From JARKQH01 sp964631605 (GTDB lineage Bacteria > Verrucomicrobiota > Verrucomicrobiia > Limisphaerales > UBA8199), in assembly GCA_964631605.1 (NCBI GenBank), contig CAZVYG010000003.1, positions 62,001 to 126,000 of the forward strand: DNA of 64,000 nucleotides, written 5' to 3'. This document shows positions 25,766-34,830 of this stretch, one piece after another. Each line of letters starts with the position of its first letter. Position 1 is the first letter of the stretch. Made by a program: the position numbers and the translations under genes. The notes below the pieces were generated by a model. That model was given only the letters and a program-made list of their open reading frames with translations, made no database searches and was not told where the DNA came from.

Positions 25766-27595
25766 TCAGGCGTTTTCCAACTTGTCATACCAATTGCGTT
25801 TGAGAAAGGCGGTCGTCAGCAGCAAAAGCACCACGGCCACCGCGAGGGGGAACCCCTGTTTCATCACAATGTAAAGCGGCACAATGGTCAGGCAAAGCTG
25901 CCACACGATTCCGACCGTGACGTTGACCATGTCGCGCTTGAAATTGCGGTTGCGCGTGAAGGCGGGGTCCTCCGCCACCACCCGGTCATGGATCGGCTGC
26001 CAGAATCCCCAGGGGCGCGTGGTGCGGTAGAAGTTCATGAGCACCTTCTCTTCGGTTGGCGGTGTTGCCAGCGTGCCGATGATGCAGCCGGCCAGCGAGA
26101 TCAGTAACATGAGGGGGAAATAATAGAGGGGCAGCACCTTGGGCCAGATCATGGGGAAGACGAGCGAGGCGATAATACCGGCCAGCATGCCCCAGAAATA
26201 GCCGTGGCCGTTGAACCGCCACCAGTGCCATTTCAACACATTGGCGGCGATATAGCCGCCATAGAGGGCGGAGACAATCCATTGGATGACCGTGTTGATG
26301 GTGCTGACGTAAAGCCCCACCAGGCTGCTGAGCACGACCACCAGAACACAAATGAGGTAACTGGCGTAAATGAGCCGCCGGCCGCTGGCGCGCGGGTTGA
26401 TATAGCGCAGATAGACATCATTGATGAGGTAGGCCGGCGCGGCGTTGACGGTCGAGGCGAACGTGCCCATGAAGGCGGCAAACAAGCCGGCCAGCAGCAG
26501 CCCCATCAACCCCGCCGGCACAAATTGCTTGATCGCCAGCGGGAGCACTTTTTCAAAATCAATGTTGCCGCCCATGGCCAGGAAGTCCTCGCGGAAAAAC
26601 ACGATCATCAGCACCGTGAATCCGCCAATCATCAGATAGCGGGGCGCGAGCAGCACCACGGACACAAACCCGCTCAACTTGGCCGCTTCGGCCGGCGTGC
26701 GCGCCGAGAGAATCTTCTGCATGTCATAGTTGGGCGCCGGTCCGGCCATGGCGGCGAAGATACCTTTGAAGAGCATCATCATGAAAAAAAGTCCAAAGAG
26801 CGAGAAGCCGTCCGCGGCGATTTTGTCATTCACGGCCGGGAGATAGTTGCTCCAGTCCAATCCGAGCTCCCATCCGAAGAACGGATTGAGCCAGCCTGCG
26901 GGCACCAGGCTCGCCAGCGTGGCGGCATCCACGCGGCTCATGGCAATGGCGGCGATTACCACCGAAGCGGTCACCATGATGAAGAACTGCACCACATCGG
27001 CCCACACGATGCTGAACATTCCGCCCAGGACCACGTAGAAGGTGGCAATGGCGGTGAAGACAATCGCGTAAAAATGCGGCACTTGCGCGGGCGTAAGGCT
27101 GAAGGGGATAAAGGGCGACACCACGTTCCAAGGGATGAAAATCTCGATGAACTTTCCGATGCCGATAAAGCCGTAGCTCAGGAAGCCCACCACCCCAATC
27201 ACCGCGAAAATCACCACGATCATGTGCGAGAGCTTTCCGCCGGCGCCATCCCCGAACCGGAACCGAATCCAGGCGGCGCCGGTCAGGACATTCGAGCGGC
27301 GGAGCCATCCGGAGAGATAGATCATGAGGAAAATCTGGTTGAACACCGGCCAGAGCCAGGGGATCCAGACGCTTTTGAGGCCGTACACGTAGGCCAGCGT
27401 CACCATCCACATGGTGCCCGAGATGTCCCACATGCCCGAGGCATTCGACAGGCCAAGCATGTACCAGGGCAGCGTTTTGCCGCCGAGGAAGTAGGAATCC
27501 ATGTCTTTGGCAGCGCGCTTGCGCATCACCAGGCCGATCACGACGGTGATGAGCAGATAGACTCCAATAATCGCAAGGTCGAGCGTGTGGATCAT
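25766..27595 (-). CDS. Sodium:solute symporter (SSS/SLC5 family)
   Basis: A 609-residue inner-membrane transporter with about 14 hydrophobic helices and no signal peptide. The family opening IIGVYLLITVVIGLVMRKRA, YFLGGKTLPWYMLGLSNASG and WADVVQFFIM are visible. It should import a sugar or oligosaccharide with Na+. The C-terminal half has an extra cytoplasmic loop (TPPTEEKVLMNFYRTTRPWG) typical of verrucomicrobial and planctomycete SSS carriers near glycoside hydrolase genes. It starts 34 bp after the preceding glycoside hydrolase stop and is followed after 21 bp by the GH5-like gene, suggesting it carries the released mannooligosaccharides. Confidence 0.88.
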   Translation of the reverse strand: MIHTLDLAIIGVYLLITVVIGLVMRKRAAKDMDSYFLGGKTLPWYMLGLSNASGMWDISGTMWMVTLAYVYGLKSVWIPWLWPVFNQIFLMIYLSGWLRRSNVLTGAAWIRFRFGDGAGGKLSHMIVVIFAVIGVVGFLSYGFIGIGKFIEIFIPWNVVSPFIPFSLTPAQVPHFYAIVFTAIATFYVVLGGMFSIVWADVVQFFIMVTASVVIAAIAMSRVDAATLASLVPAGWLNPFFGWELGLDWSNYLPAVNDKIAADGFSLFGLFFMMMLFKGIFAAMAGPAPNYDMQKILSARTPAEAAKLSGFVSVVLLAPRYLMIGGFTVLMIVFFREDFLAMGGNIDFEKVLPLAIKQFVPAGLMGLLLAGLFAAFMGTFASTVNAAPAYLINDVYLRYINPRASGRRLIYASYLICVLVVVLSSLVGLYVSTINTVIQWIVSALYGGYIAANVLKWHWWRFNGHGYFWGMLAGIIASLVFPMIWPKVLPLYYFPLMLLISLAGCIIGTLATPPTEEKVLMNFYRTTRPWGFWQPIHDRVVAEDPAFTRNRNFKRDMVNVTVGIVWQLCLTIVPLYIVMKQGFPLAVAVVLLLLTTAFLKRNWYDKLENA

Positions 27596-27629
27596 AAGGT
27601 ATCAGGCCACGTCAGGCCGTTGTTGTTCC

Positions 27630-30600
27630 TCACGGCAGCGCCACCCGAAGGCGAACGAACCGACCCGATGAACCGCTGACGCTGACTGCCAACGCATGCG
27701 TCACCGTTTCGGTTCCGTCCCCGTTGTCGGCAACCGTCTCGGTCGTATAAGCCGGACCACATCCCCAGGGGCCGTTGACCGGGTCTTCCGCCACCTCGAC
27801 GCAATAGGTCAGGTCGGCGGGCGGGGGATGAGCGCGCGGAAACCTTAATGTGAAATGGTCGTCAACAATCTCAAAGACCAACGGCGAGGGGTTGGCATTG
27901 GTCGGGTTGGTGTGGAAGGCGTACTCGAAGATGTTCTTCAAACCATCCTCGTCCCAGTCGGCGGCGTTGGCTCCGCGGCCGTCATCGTCCGGGCTGCCGA
28001 AGCAGGTCAACCGCCATTGTTGCAGGGGGGTGAGGCGACCATCCCAAAGAGTCAGCGAGACAGGGAAGTTAAAAAGGGAATGGAGGGGGTCGCTCGTGCG
28101 CACCACAAGCGAGGCCGAATAGACGCCTGTGGGAAGATTTCCGGGCGCGAAGGCCAGCGGTATCGCGCGGGTCGCGCCGGGCGGCACGCGCCCCGCCGGT
28201 TCTCCAAACTGGAGCCACGGGGCGGGCGTGAGACGGACGGCCAAACCGGCGCGCAGGTAACCGCCGGAGTTGTAAGTGACCTGCAGACCGGCCGCGCCGG
28301 CCGCGTCCTGCACTCCCACGGTACAACTGTTGGTGCGCCCCAAGGCCTTGTAGTAACAGAGGATTTCGCCCGTTGCGCGAAGCACCACCTGCGCGGCCAC
28401 AGTCAGCGTCGAACTTTTGAAGCGCACCGCGTCGTATTGCACGGTGAACTCGCCGGCCAACGCATCCCTGGCCACCCATATTTTTCCCCCGGCGCTGAGG
28501 TCAAGGTCATCCCAAAACAAGGCGACGAGGTTGGTGGGCGCGGCGCTGTTGGGCACAGGGGCATTCGCGCCGCGGTCGCCCGTAAACGGGCTGAACGTGA
28601 TGAAGCCATTGGGCGACACGTAAACTTGCGTGTAGAGGCCCGGGGTTTGCGCGCCGCTGAAGAAGGGGAACTCGAAGCCGATGTCGAACGGGCCGGCGAT
28701 GCCCTCATCGCCCGCACTTTTCGGCGCCGCCAGCGCGGTGAAACCCGCCAATGGAATCTCCGTTCCATAAGCGGAAACGTCACGCCATACGTATGGGGGC
28801 CCGCCGGCCTGCAGGGAATTCAAGGCGGTCCAGGCGACCGCATTGAGGCCAGTGACCGTGAGTGCATAGTGCAGCGGCAACCCGCCGTTGTTGGTCAGGC
28901 CAAGCGCGGTCCAGGACGCCGGCGTGTTGGTGACCAGGGTTTGTGTCAACTCCGGCGCGTCCAGCGTGGCCTGGGCCGGCGGACCGACATAGAACGCGGC
29001 GGAGCGTGCAATCGCCGGTGTGGGAAGATTCACCGCAGCGCCGTTGGTCGGAATCGAAATCGTGAAGTTCGAAATCACGCCGCCATTAAAGCAGTCCCAC
29101 CAAGCCCCGGCGTGGCTGCCCGCCCGCAGGCCCTTTACCTCCACGGTGCCGCTGAGGGCGGCGGTCGCATTGGTGAGGTAAAGGTTTGTGCGATGCCACA
29201 CCCAGCCGGCCTGGAAGTTGGTGTTGCCCACCGCATACGCCCCCAGAATGGGAACGTAGGGGTTCAGCGTCAGGTCGCCGAGGACCAGCCAATCCTGCGC
29301 GCTGTTTGTCAGCACAATCGCATGCGCGCCGGGCGGCACTGAGAGGGTGAAAGTGACATTGGTGGGGCCGCCGTTCGTCGCAAAAAACGACACATTTGTC
29401 TTGAGCGCGCCATCCAGGAGAATGCGCAGATTCGAGTTGCCCCACGTCGAGGTCTCCAGGACTTGCACTGAGAAGGTGCCGGTTTGCGCGTAGTCCACCA
29501 GGAACGTGTAGCCTTTGGTCATCCCCATGTCTGCGTGGTGCCAGACGCCGTGAAGATACGGGGTGGCGGAACCGATGCCCTCGGGCGCGCCCTCGCCTAC
29601 TACAAAGACGTCCTGGGTGACCGGCTGCCACCCCCCGCCCGGGGCGAACGCCAGGGCGCTGCCGGGAACGCCCGTGACGCGGGGGACGGACTTGGACAGG
29701 TTCGTCTGCTCTGCCAGGCCGGAAAGGGCAACGTAATCGCGCGCCGATTTGAACAGCGCGTAGGCATTCTCGGGGTCAATGTGGTTGTCCCACCACCAGG
29801 GACAGGAGGCGCCCGACCGGGTGGACATGAGGCTGGCCCAGAGCGGCGCCTGGACCCAGACCCGCGGAGGGCTGACAATGCTGCCGGATTCCCCGTCGAA
29901 GCAGGGTTTGGCGGGCCAGTGAGCGGGGGGAGCGGTGCCGTCGCGCGAGGAGGTGATCATGTCGCTGGCGTAATTGTGGTGCTGATAGTAGTCCATCGCG
30001 CCCCAGTAATCCCGGCTGAGGTCCGAGCTGGTGGTGATCAAGTGGCCGTAGGGGTCCTGCGCACGAATAAACGCGGCCATTTCGTCGTGCCAGGCCGCGA
30101 TGGCGGCCCACTGGTTCGCGTTTGCGGCGTCGGTGTACTGCACCTCGTTCCAAAGTTCCCAGGCCAGGATGGCGGGCGAGTATCCCCAGCGGGCGATGGC
30201 GTAGCGGAGCTTGCGCTGGGTCAGGGCCCTGGCCGTCGCGTTGGTGAAAAACTGGGCGGCATTGGTCAGAAAACCGCCATTGGCCGCGTTGTAAGGATTC
30301 TCGTTCCAGTTCGGGTTGACGGTCGTCGAATACTGACCGTGATGTTGAAAGACCACTTGCACAGCCAGCCCCGCTTTCTCGGCCTCCTCGACAATCAAAT
30401 CCCACCGCCGCGCGACGGTCAGGCTCAACTTGCCGTAAGTGTTGTCCACCTTGGGCCAGTCGAGGTTGAGACTTTCGTAGAAATGCGTCATCCACACCCG
30501 GGCCCAATTCTCCCGCGCCGCCCCCATGCGTTGAAAGATGCGGGGAAAATCGTTGGAGACACTGGGGTTCCAACCGACGTTGTGGCCGATGGGGAAGTAG

Positions 30601-31133
30601 CGGCGGCCATCGTCCGTCATGAAGCGTTTCGGGTTTGCAGGGTCAACCCGGATGAAGCCCGAGCCGGTTGGGGGGCCGGAAACGAACCAATTGCTGACGG
30701 TGAGTCCTGAATGGGCCGCCGGTGATCCGTTCAAAGTAATGCCGGCAATCTCGTAGGAGCCAGGACTCCTGGGCGTGTGTCTCACGCGCCATGTGGTTCC
30801 GCCGTCAAAAAAGGCCGGCAGCGCGACGGTCGAACTGTCGGGCTGGCGGATTTGGACCTTTACATCGGCGGCAGTGTGGTCGAAGGGGTCCGCGACCGGC
30901 GCCGAGAGGTTGAAAGCCGCTTCGAGGCGCGGATAAGACTGGGCGCCCGCGCTTGCGGCAGCCAGCAGCGCCAGCAGTGCCACCAAGCCAATGGCGCGCC
31001 GGAGTCCAGCCGGGCGGGGGCGGTGTGCCGCCGCGCTTCCGGCCGCTGGCGCATGCGTGCTCGGCTGGCCGCCACAACGGCAGTTTGCCGCGGCAGCAAA
31101 GGGGTTCAATAGCGGTGGCAACATGGCCGGCAT
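27630..31133 (-). CDS. Large secreted DUF5060/GH-A type glycoside hydrolase with C-terminal modules
   Basis: About 1167 residues from the ATG at 31133 (an ATG at 31124 is also possible). A hydrophobic export segment (IGLVALLALLAAASAGAQS) is followed by a DUF5060-like sandwich (YEIAGITLNGS) and a TIM barrel with FPIGHNVGW. The acid/base Glu lies in ILAWELWNEVQ and the presumed nucleophile in PCFDGESGS. Beta-sandwich modules follow, including a nidogen-like stretch (YVSPNGFITFSPF, FWDDLDLS). The tail (DWDEDGLKNIFEYAFHTNPT) is the verrucomicrobial C-terminal domain seen on many exported enzymes. The substrate is unknown. The gene starts 31 bp after the SET gene stop. Confidence 0.8.
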   Translation of the reverse strand: MPAMLPPLLNPFAAAANCRCGGQPSTHAPAAGSAAAHRPRPAGLRRAIGLVALLALLAAASAGAQSYPRLEAAFNLSAPVADPFDHTAADVKVQIRQPDSSTVALPAFFDGGTTWRVRHTPRSPGSYEIAGITLNGSPAAHSGLTVSNWFVSGPPTGSGFIRVDPANPKRFMTDDGRRYFPIGHNVGWNPSVSNDFPRIFQRMGAARENWARVWMTHFYESLNLDWPKVDNTYGKLSLTVARRWDLIVEEAEKAGLAVQVVFQHHGQYSTTVNPNWNENPYNAANGGFLTNAAQFFTNATARALTQRKLRYAIARWGYSPAILAWELWNEVQYTDAANANQWAAIAAWHDEMAAFIRAQDPYGHLITTSSDLSRDYWGAMDYYQHHNYASDMITSSRDGTAPPAHWPAKPCFDGESGSIVSPPRVWVQAPLWASLMSTRSGASCPWWWDNHIDPENAYALFKSARDYVALSGLAEQTNLSKSVPRVTGVPGSALAFAPGGGWQPVTQDVFVVGEGAPEGIGSATPYLHGVWHHADMGMTKGYTFLVDYAQTGTFSVQVLETSTWGNSNLRILLDGALKTNVSFFATNGGPTNVTFTLSVPPGAHAIVLTNSAQDWLVLGDLTLNPYVPILGAYAVGNTNFQAGWVWHRTNLYLTNATAALSGTVEVKGLRAGSHAGAWWDCFNGGVISNFTISIPTNGAAVNLPTPAIARSAAFYVGPPAQATLDAPELTQTLVTNTPASWTALGLTNNGGLPLHYALTVTGLNAVAWTALNSLQAGGPPYVWRDVSAYGTEIPLAGFTALAAPKSAGDEGIAGPFDIGFEFPFFSGAQTPGLYTQVYVSPNGFITFSPFTGDRGANAPVPNSAAPTNLVALFWDDLDLSAGGKIWVARDALAGEFTVQYDAVRFKSSTLTVAAQVVLRATGEILCYYKALGRTNSCTVGVQDAAGAAGLQVTYNSGGYLRAGLAVRLTPAPWLQFGEPAGRVPPGATRAIPLAFAPGNLPTGVYSASLVVRTSDPLHSLFNFPVSLTLWDGRLTPLQQWRLTCFGSPDDDGRGANAADWDEDGLKNIFEYAFHTNPTNANPSPLVFEIVDDHFTLRFPRAHPPPADLTYCVEVAEDPVNGPWGCGPAYTTETVADNGDGTETVTHALAVSVSGSSGRFVRLRVALP

Positions 31134-31164
31134 CCTAGCGAGGACGGCCGCCAACAACAACCCA

Positions 31165-31683
31165 TCAATGTGCGGAATAGCAATCACATGCCCGCCTGAG
31201 CTTCTCGAAAAACTCCTCCGCCACCATGTAACCCACGCAACCGGCCGCGCCGCACCGGCACGGATGCTCGCGGTAATCCACAAGGTCGAACCCATAGTTG
31301 AAGGTGATCTCCTCGCCGGCGGCAATTTCCCGCCGCGCCACAATCCAGATTTGGCCGTCGCGCAGCTCCGCCCCGCAATTAGGCTCGCAACTGTGATTGA
31401 GAAAACGGGCCGGGTTCCAATCCACTCCCCCGTCGAGATCCCATTTGTCGTCGAGGCTGAAGACGAAGGGATTGCCCGCCTCGCAACGCCGCAGCGATTC
31501 CTGCTTGTCAATCCGCTCGCCCACATACTCGATGACGGGCGTGCCCGCCGGGATCGTCTCCCGGGCAAAGCCGCCGATCCCGTGAATTGCCGATTTTCCG
31601 AAGCGGACCCATTTCGTCTCGGCGATAGTACCCTCACTGAATGCCATGTCAGACTCGCTCATTGCAGCCGAATTTTTTGCCAT
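31165..31683 (-). CDS. SET-domain protein (putative lysine methyltransferase)
   Basis: A 172-residue bacterial SET protein predicted to methylate a protein lysine with S-adenosylmethionine. It shows the complete compact fold: GIGGFARETIPAGTPVIEY, the pseudoknot motif RFLNHSCEPNC, GEEITFNYGF and a post-SET zinc-binding CRCGAAGCVGYM. The ATG overlaps the stop of the pseudouridine synthase gene by one base (TAATG at 31681-31685), so it belongs to that operon. The target protein is unknown. Confidence 0.9.
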   Translation of the reverse strand: MAKNSAAMSESDMAFSEGTIAETKWVRFGKSAIHGIGGFARETIPAGTPVIEYVGERIDKQESLRRCEAGNPFVFSLDDKWDLDGGVDWNPARFLNHSCEPNCGAELRDGQIWIVARREIAAGEEITFNYGFDLVDYREHPCRCGAAGCVGYMVAEEFFEKLRRACDCYSAH

Positions 31684-32453
31684 TAAATCTTCACCCCGGC
31701 AAATCCATAAGCCTTGAGAAACTCTTCCGTCGGCGCGCGAATTTCAACGTGGCGCCGGGTGAACGGGTCAACGTAGGCCAGCCTGATGGCGCGCAAGCCC
31801 ATGCCGGACTGGCTGCCGCCCTTCCTGGCAGAGTTGCCGGGCGGTTTTCCGGCGGCGACCGGCTGCTCCCGGCCATAGAGGGTTTCGCCCACGATCGGCA
31901 GTCGGGCCTGCGCCAGGTGCACGCGTATCTGATGGGTCCGGCCGGTGAGCGGCCGGGCCTCGAGCAGCGTTCTGTTCCCGGCCTGGTGCAAGACTCGAAA
32001 CTGGGTTTCCGCCGCCTTGCCATGGCGCGGGTCCACCCGCATGCGGCCGCGCTGATCCGCATCGGGTCCCAATGGCAGCCGGCAGACCCACTCGGGCGCA
32101 GGGGGCGTACCTTCGACCACCGCCAGGTAAACCTTCTGCATCCGCCGCGACTCGAACAGCGCACCCAGGCTTCTCACACTGCCCGGGCTCTTGCCGAACA
32201 AGAGCACACCGGTGGTTTCGGCGTCCAGGCGATGGATGTAATGCAGGTAGCGCAAATTACGAGAGCGGGCCCAGAAATCCCGGGCGGCAATCGAGGAAAC
32301 CAGCGCGGCTTGCAGGTTGCGGGCCGTCCGCTGCCAGTTGAACGGCACCAACATCCAACCCGCCGGTTTGTCAATCGCCAGCGCCGCCCGATCCTCATAC
32401 AGAATCGGGATGGTCTCCCCGTCGGGCAGTTCAATCACGTCCGGCTTGCTCAC
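31683..32453 (-). CDS. RluA-family pseudouridine synthase
   Basis: A 256-residue enzyme predicted to convert uridine to pseudouridine in rRNA or tRNA. The catalytic motif HRLDAETTGVLLF contains the essential Asp, and GRTHQIRVHLAQARLPIVG is the second RluA signature. There is no S4 domain. The start is GTG, and it overlaps the APP1 gene stop as GTGA (32450-32453). Downstream, its stop overlaps the SET gene start. Site specificity cannot be inferred. Confidence 0.93.
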   Translation of the reverse strand: MSKPDVIELPDGETIPILYEDRAALAIDKPAGWMLVPFNWQRTARNLQAALVSSIAARDFWARSRNLRYLHYIHRLDAETTGVLLFGKSPGSVRSLGALFESRRMQKVYLAVVEGTPPAPEWVCRLPLGPDADQRGRMRVDPRHGKAAETQFRVLHQAGNRTLLEARPLTGRTHQIRVHLAQARLPIVGETLYGREQPVAAGKPPGNSARKGGSQSGMGLRAIRLAYVDPFTRRHVEIRAPTEEFLKAYGFAGVKI

Positions 32454-33610
32454 GGTTTCACCCCCCCTTTCCCAGGCAGAACAATCCCGCCCGGATTTGT
32501 AAACACCTGGAACTGCCCGGCGCGCAAACCACTGCGGAGCGCCTGGTATCGCTCCGAGTCGCCCCCCTCCCCCGTGACATCGCGAATGAGGATGGCCTCC
32601 ACCTGGTGGCGGTGTCGCGCAGCCATCCCGGCGTAGATCTCCGGATCCTGTTCACCGGAGTCGCCCACCAGAATGAAGCGGTGCTGCGGAAAGCGTTGCA
32701 TCAGCCTCTCGAGGACCTCCTCTTTGTGGGGTTTGGGAGTTGTTAGGACATCCAGCGCCGAGGCGTCGGTCCACCGCAACCGCCGGAGATAGAAACCTCC
32801 GGGCGGGAAACCGGAGCGGCGGCGGAAATCGGACAACGGTAAAAACAATTGCCAGGGGCTGCCCGAGAGGTAGCAGAACCGCGCCTGCCGCTCGTCCGCC
32901 CAGCGACGATATAAATCCGCCATGCCAGCCACCGGTTCCATTGGCTCAAGAAAGGTCCGCCGCAGCAGGGTTTTGTGATCGGCCACCCCGGTGACTTTTA
33001 TCGTGTCGTCAATGTCCGAAACCACCAGCAGGCCGGATTCCGGGACCAGTACCAGCTCGCCCTCGAAGACGCGCGCGTCCCCCTTGGGCAAGACGGCTGA
33101 AAACCGCAGTGTCGTCGGCGTCGAGGCCGCCCGAACCACCGCATCCTGCACCTCGAGAATCCGCTCGAACGCTCCGTCTTCGCCACATTTTCCCAAATTA
33201 AAGGTTTTCGAGCCAATGCTTATCACGACCCGCCGGCCGCCTTCATGGTCAACCATAAATCCGCGGGCGCGGGTGGTCAGGGTTCGCGCCTCGGCTTCCT
33301 CGAGGTCCACCCCCTTCAATTCGAGGGCGCGCCGCAACAGACCAAGCCCCAGCCGCCGCGATTCCGGTTCGTACACGCAGCCGCGAACCTCCAACTGCCA
33401 CGCCTTGGCGCCCGGAGCGCGCCAGCCCAGGCCGGGAAAAAACACGATTTCTTCATCCCGTTTGACGTTGCTGGCCGCCGCCGGGGCCTCCCATGCCACG
33501 GCCAAGGACAACAGGCAAAGGATCACGAGGCTCCTGGAAGGGTTCGTCGCCCTGCGACAAAGCCGTTTCGCAGGGGGTCGCGGACCACCTCTCTTCCCCG
33601 ACGAACTCAT
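32450..33610 (-). CDS. APP1-type phosphatidate phosphatase (DUF2183)
   Basis: A 386-residue protein with an N-terminal hydrophobic export or anchor segment (SLVILCLLSLAVAWEAPAAA). The C-terminal HAD-like APP1 catalytic domain includes the D-x-D-x-T motif in VVSDIDDTIKVTG near residue 200, FCYLSGSPWQLF and ILVGDSGEQDPEIY. Members dephosphorylate phosphatidic acid to diacylglycerol. The ATG at 33610 overlaps the stop of the glycosyltransferase gene as ATGA, which fixes the start. Coupling to a diacylglycerol glycosyltransferase gene makes a joint role in glycolipid synthesis likely (inference). Confidence 0.88.
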   Translation of the reverse strand: MSSSGKRGGPRPPAKRLCRRATNPSRSLVILCLLSLAVAWEAPAAASNVKRDEEIVFFPGLGWRAPGAKAWQLEVRGCVYEPESRRLGLGLLRRALELKGVDLEEAEARTLTTRARGFMVDHEGGRRVVISIGSKTFNLGKCGEDGAFERILEVQDAVVRAASTPTTLRFSAVLPKGDARVFEGELVLVPESGLLVVSDIDDTIKVTGVADHKTLLRRTFLEPMEPVAGMADLYRRWADERQARFCYLSGSPWQLFLPLSDFRRRSGFPPGGFYLRRLRWTDASALDVLTTPKPHKEEVLERLMQRFPQHRFILVGDSGEQDPEIYAGMAARHRHQVEAILIRDVTGEGGDSERYQALRSGLRAGQFQVFTNPGGIVLPGKGGVKP

Positions 33611-34791
33611 GCCTCTGCGGCCTGGGTCAGCCGGGAAACAACCTGCGCGCAAATCGCGTTGGCCGCTTTGGGTCGGCCCAAGGCCTTTGCCGCACGTCCC
33701 ATCTCCGCCAGCTTCCTGGAGCCGAGTAGCTGCTCGACGCGAAACGGCAGATCTTCAACCCGGTTCACCTTCGCGCCCGCGCCTTGCTCGAGCAGAAAAT
33801 CACTGTTGGCCGCTTCCTGGCCCGGAATCGGGTTGACGATGAATAACGGTTTGCCCATCGCCAGCGCCTCGGAGGTTGTCAGGCCACCGGGCTTGGACAG
33901 GATCAAGTCCGCCGCCGCCATGAGTTCGGGCATGGTGGTTACAAACCCGAGCACGTGCGTCGGGTGCTTGCGGTCGCGCGCCGCCAGGTCGCGGCGCAAC
34001 TCCTCGTTTCTCCCCGCCACGACGACCATCTGAAACGGTTTGGCCACTTTGTCCAACTCGGCCACGCACTCCGCCACCGGCCCCGTGCCGAAGCCGCCAC
34101 TCAAGACCAACACCACCGGCAAATCGTCCCGCAGCCCGAAGTTTTTCCGGACTTTGGCGGGGTCAATTCGAACGGAGAACCTTGGTGAAATCGGGATGCC
34201 GGTAGGCACGACGATCGCGGGGTCCGCCCCGCGAGCGATCAACCGGGCTCGGGTCTGCTCGGCGGCGACGCAATAAAGGTCCACGCAATCGTCCATCCAC
34301 AGCGCATGGGCCTCGAAATCCGTGACCACGCTCACGACGAAAGGCTTGAGCGGTTGGCCGTCCGGGACGACCGCCCCTTTTCGGCCGCGCGAGCCTCTCG
34401 AGCTTGCGGCTGCTTTGGCTCGCAGTTTGCCCAGGGCTTCCAGCGGCAGATAATGCGTGCACAACACGACGTCCGGATCGAACCCGGCCAGGTGGCGGCT
34501 GAACTTGGTCCGCGAAGCGCTGGGGAGAGCGCGTTTCCAGCGGCTGAGCTTTCGCGCCAGGTCGGGGCGGTCGGTCTGCTTGAACAACATGCCCCAAAGT
34601 TCCGGCGCGTGGTCCGCCACCTGCAAGTATCCCTGGGAATAGACCTTGCGATGCAGCGGCGAGAAAAACCGGCCCAGATCAAGCCGCTCGACCACGTCGT
34701 CCGGGCGGGTCTGGCGCCACGCTTCCTCCAACGCCGCCGCCGCCGCCAGGTGCCCGCCACCCGCCGTTACCGTTGCAATTAAAACGCGCAT
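33607..34791 (-). CDS. MGDG-synthase-like diacylglycerol glycosyltransferase (GT28)
   Basis: A 394-residue peripheral-membrane enzyme predicted to transfer glucose or galactose to diacylglycerol. The N-terminal MGDG-synthase domain opens VLIATVTAGGGHLAAAAALE. The GT28 C-terminal domain has VVLVLSGGFGTGPV, GFVTTMPELMAAADLILSKP and GGLTTSEALAMGKP, the donor-binding region. It is the first gene of a chain with overlapping stops and starts: APP1 phosphatase, RluA, SET. The predicted reaction product is a glycoglycerolipid that could replace phospholipids in the membrane. Confidence 0.9.
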   Translation of the reverse strand: MRVLIATVTAGGGHLAAAAALEEAWRQTRPDDVVERLDLGRFFSPLHRKVYSQGYLQVADHAPELWGMLFKQTDRPDLARKLSRWKRALPSASRTKFSRHLAGFDPDVVLCTHYLPLEALGKLRAKAAASSRGSRGRKGAVVPDGQPLKPFVVSVVTDFEAHALWMDDCVDLYCVAAEQTRARLIARGADPAIVVPTGIPISPRFSVRIDPAKVRKNFGLRDDLPVVLVLSGGFGTGPVAECVAELDKVAKPFQMVVVAGRNEELRRDLAARDRKHPTHVLGFVTTMPELMAAADLILSKPGGLTTSEALAMGKPLFIVNPIPGQEAANSDFLLEQGAGAKVNRVEDLPFRVEQLLGSRKLAEMGRAAKALGRPKAANAICAQVVSRLTQAAEA

Positions 34792-34830
34792 GCGAAAATC
34801 CTGGATCTCTGCTCTGCCTATACCCCAGTC

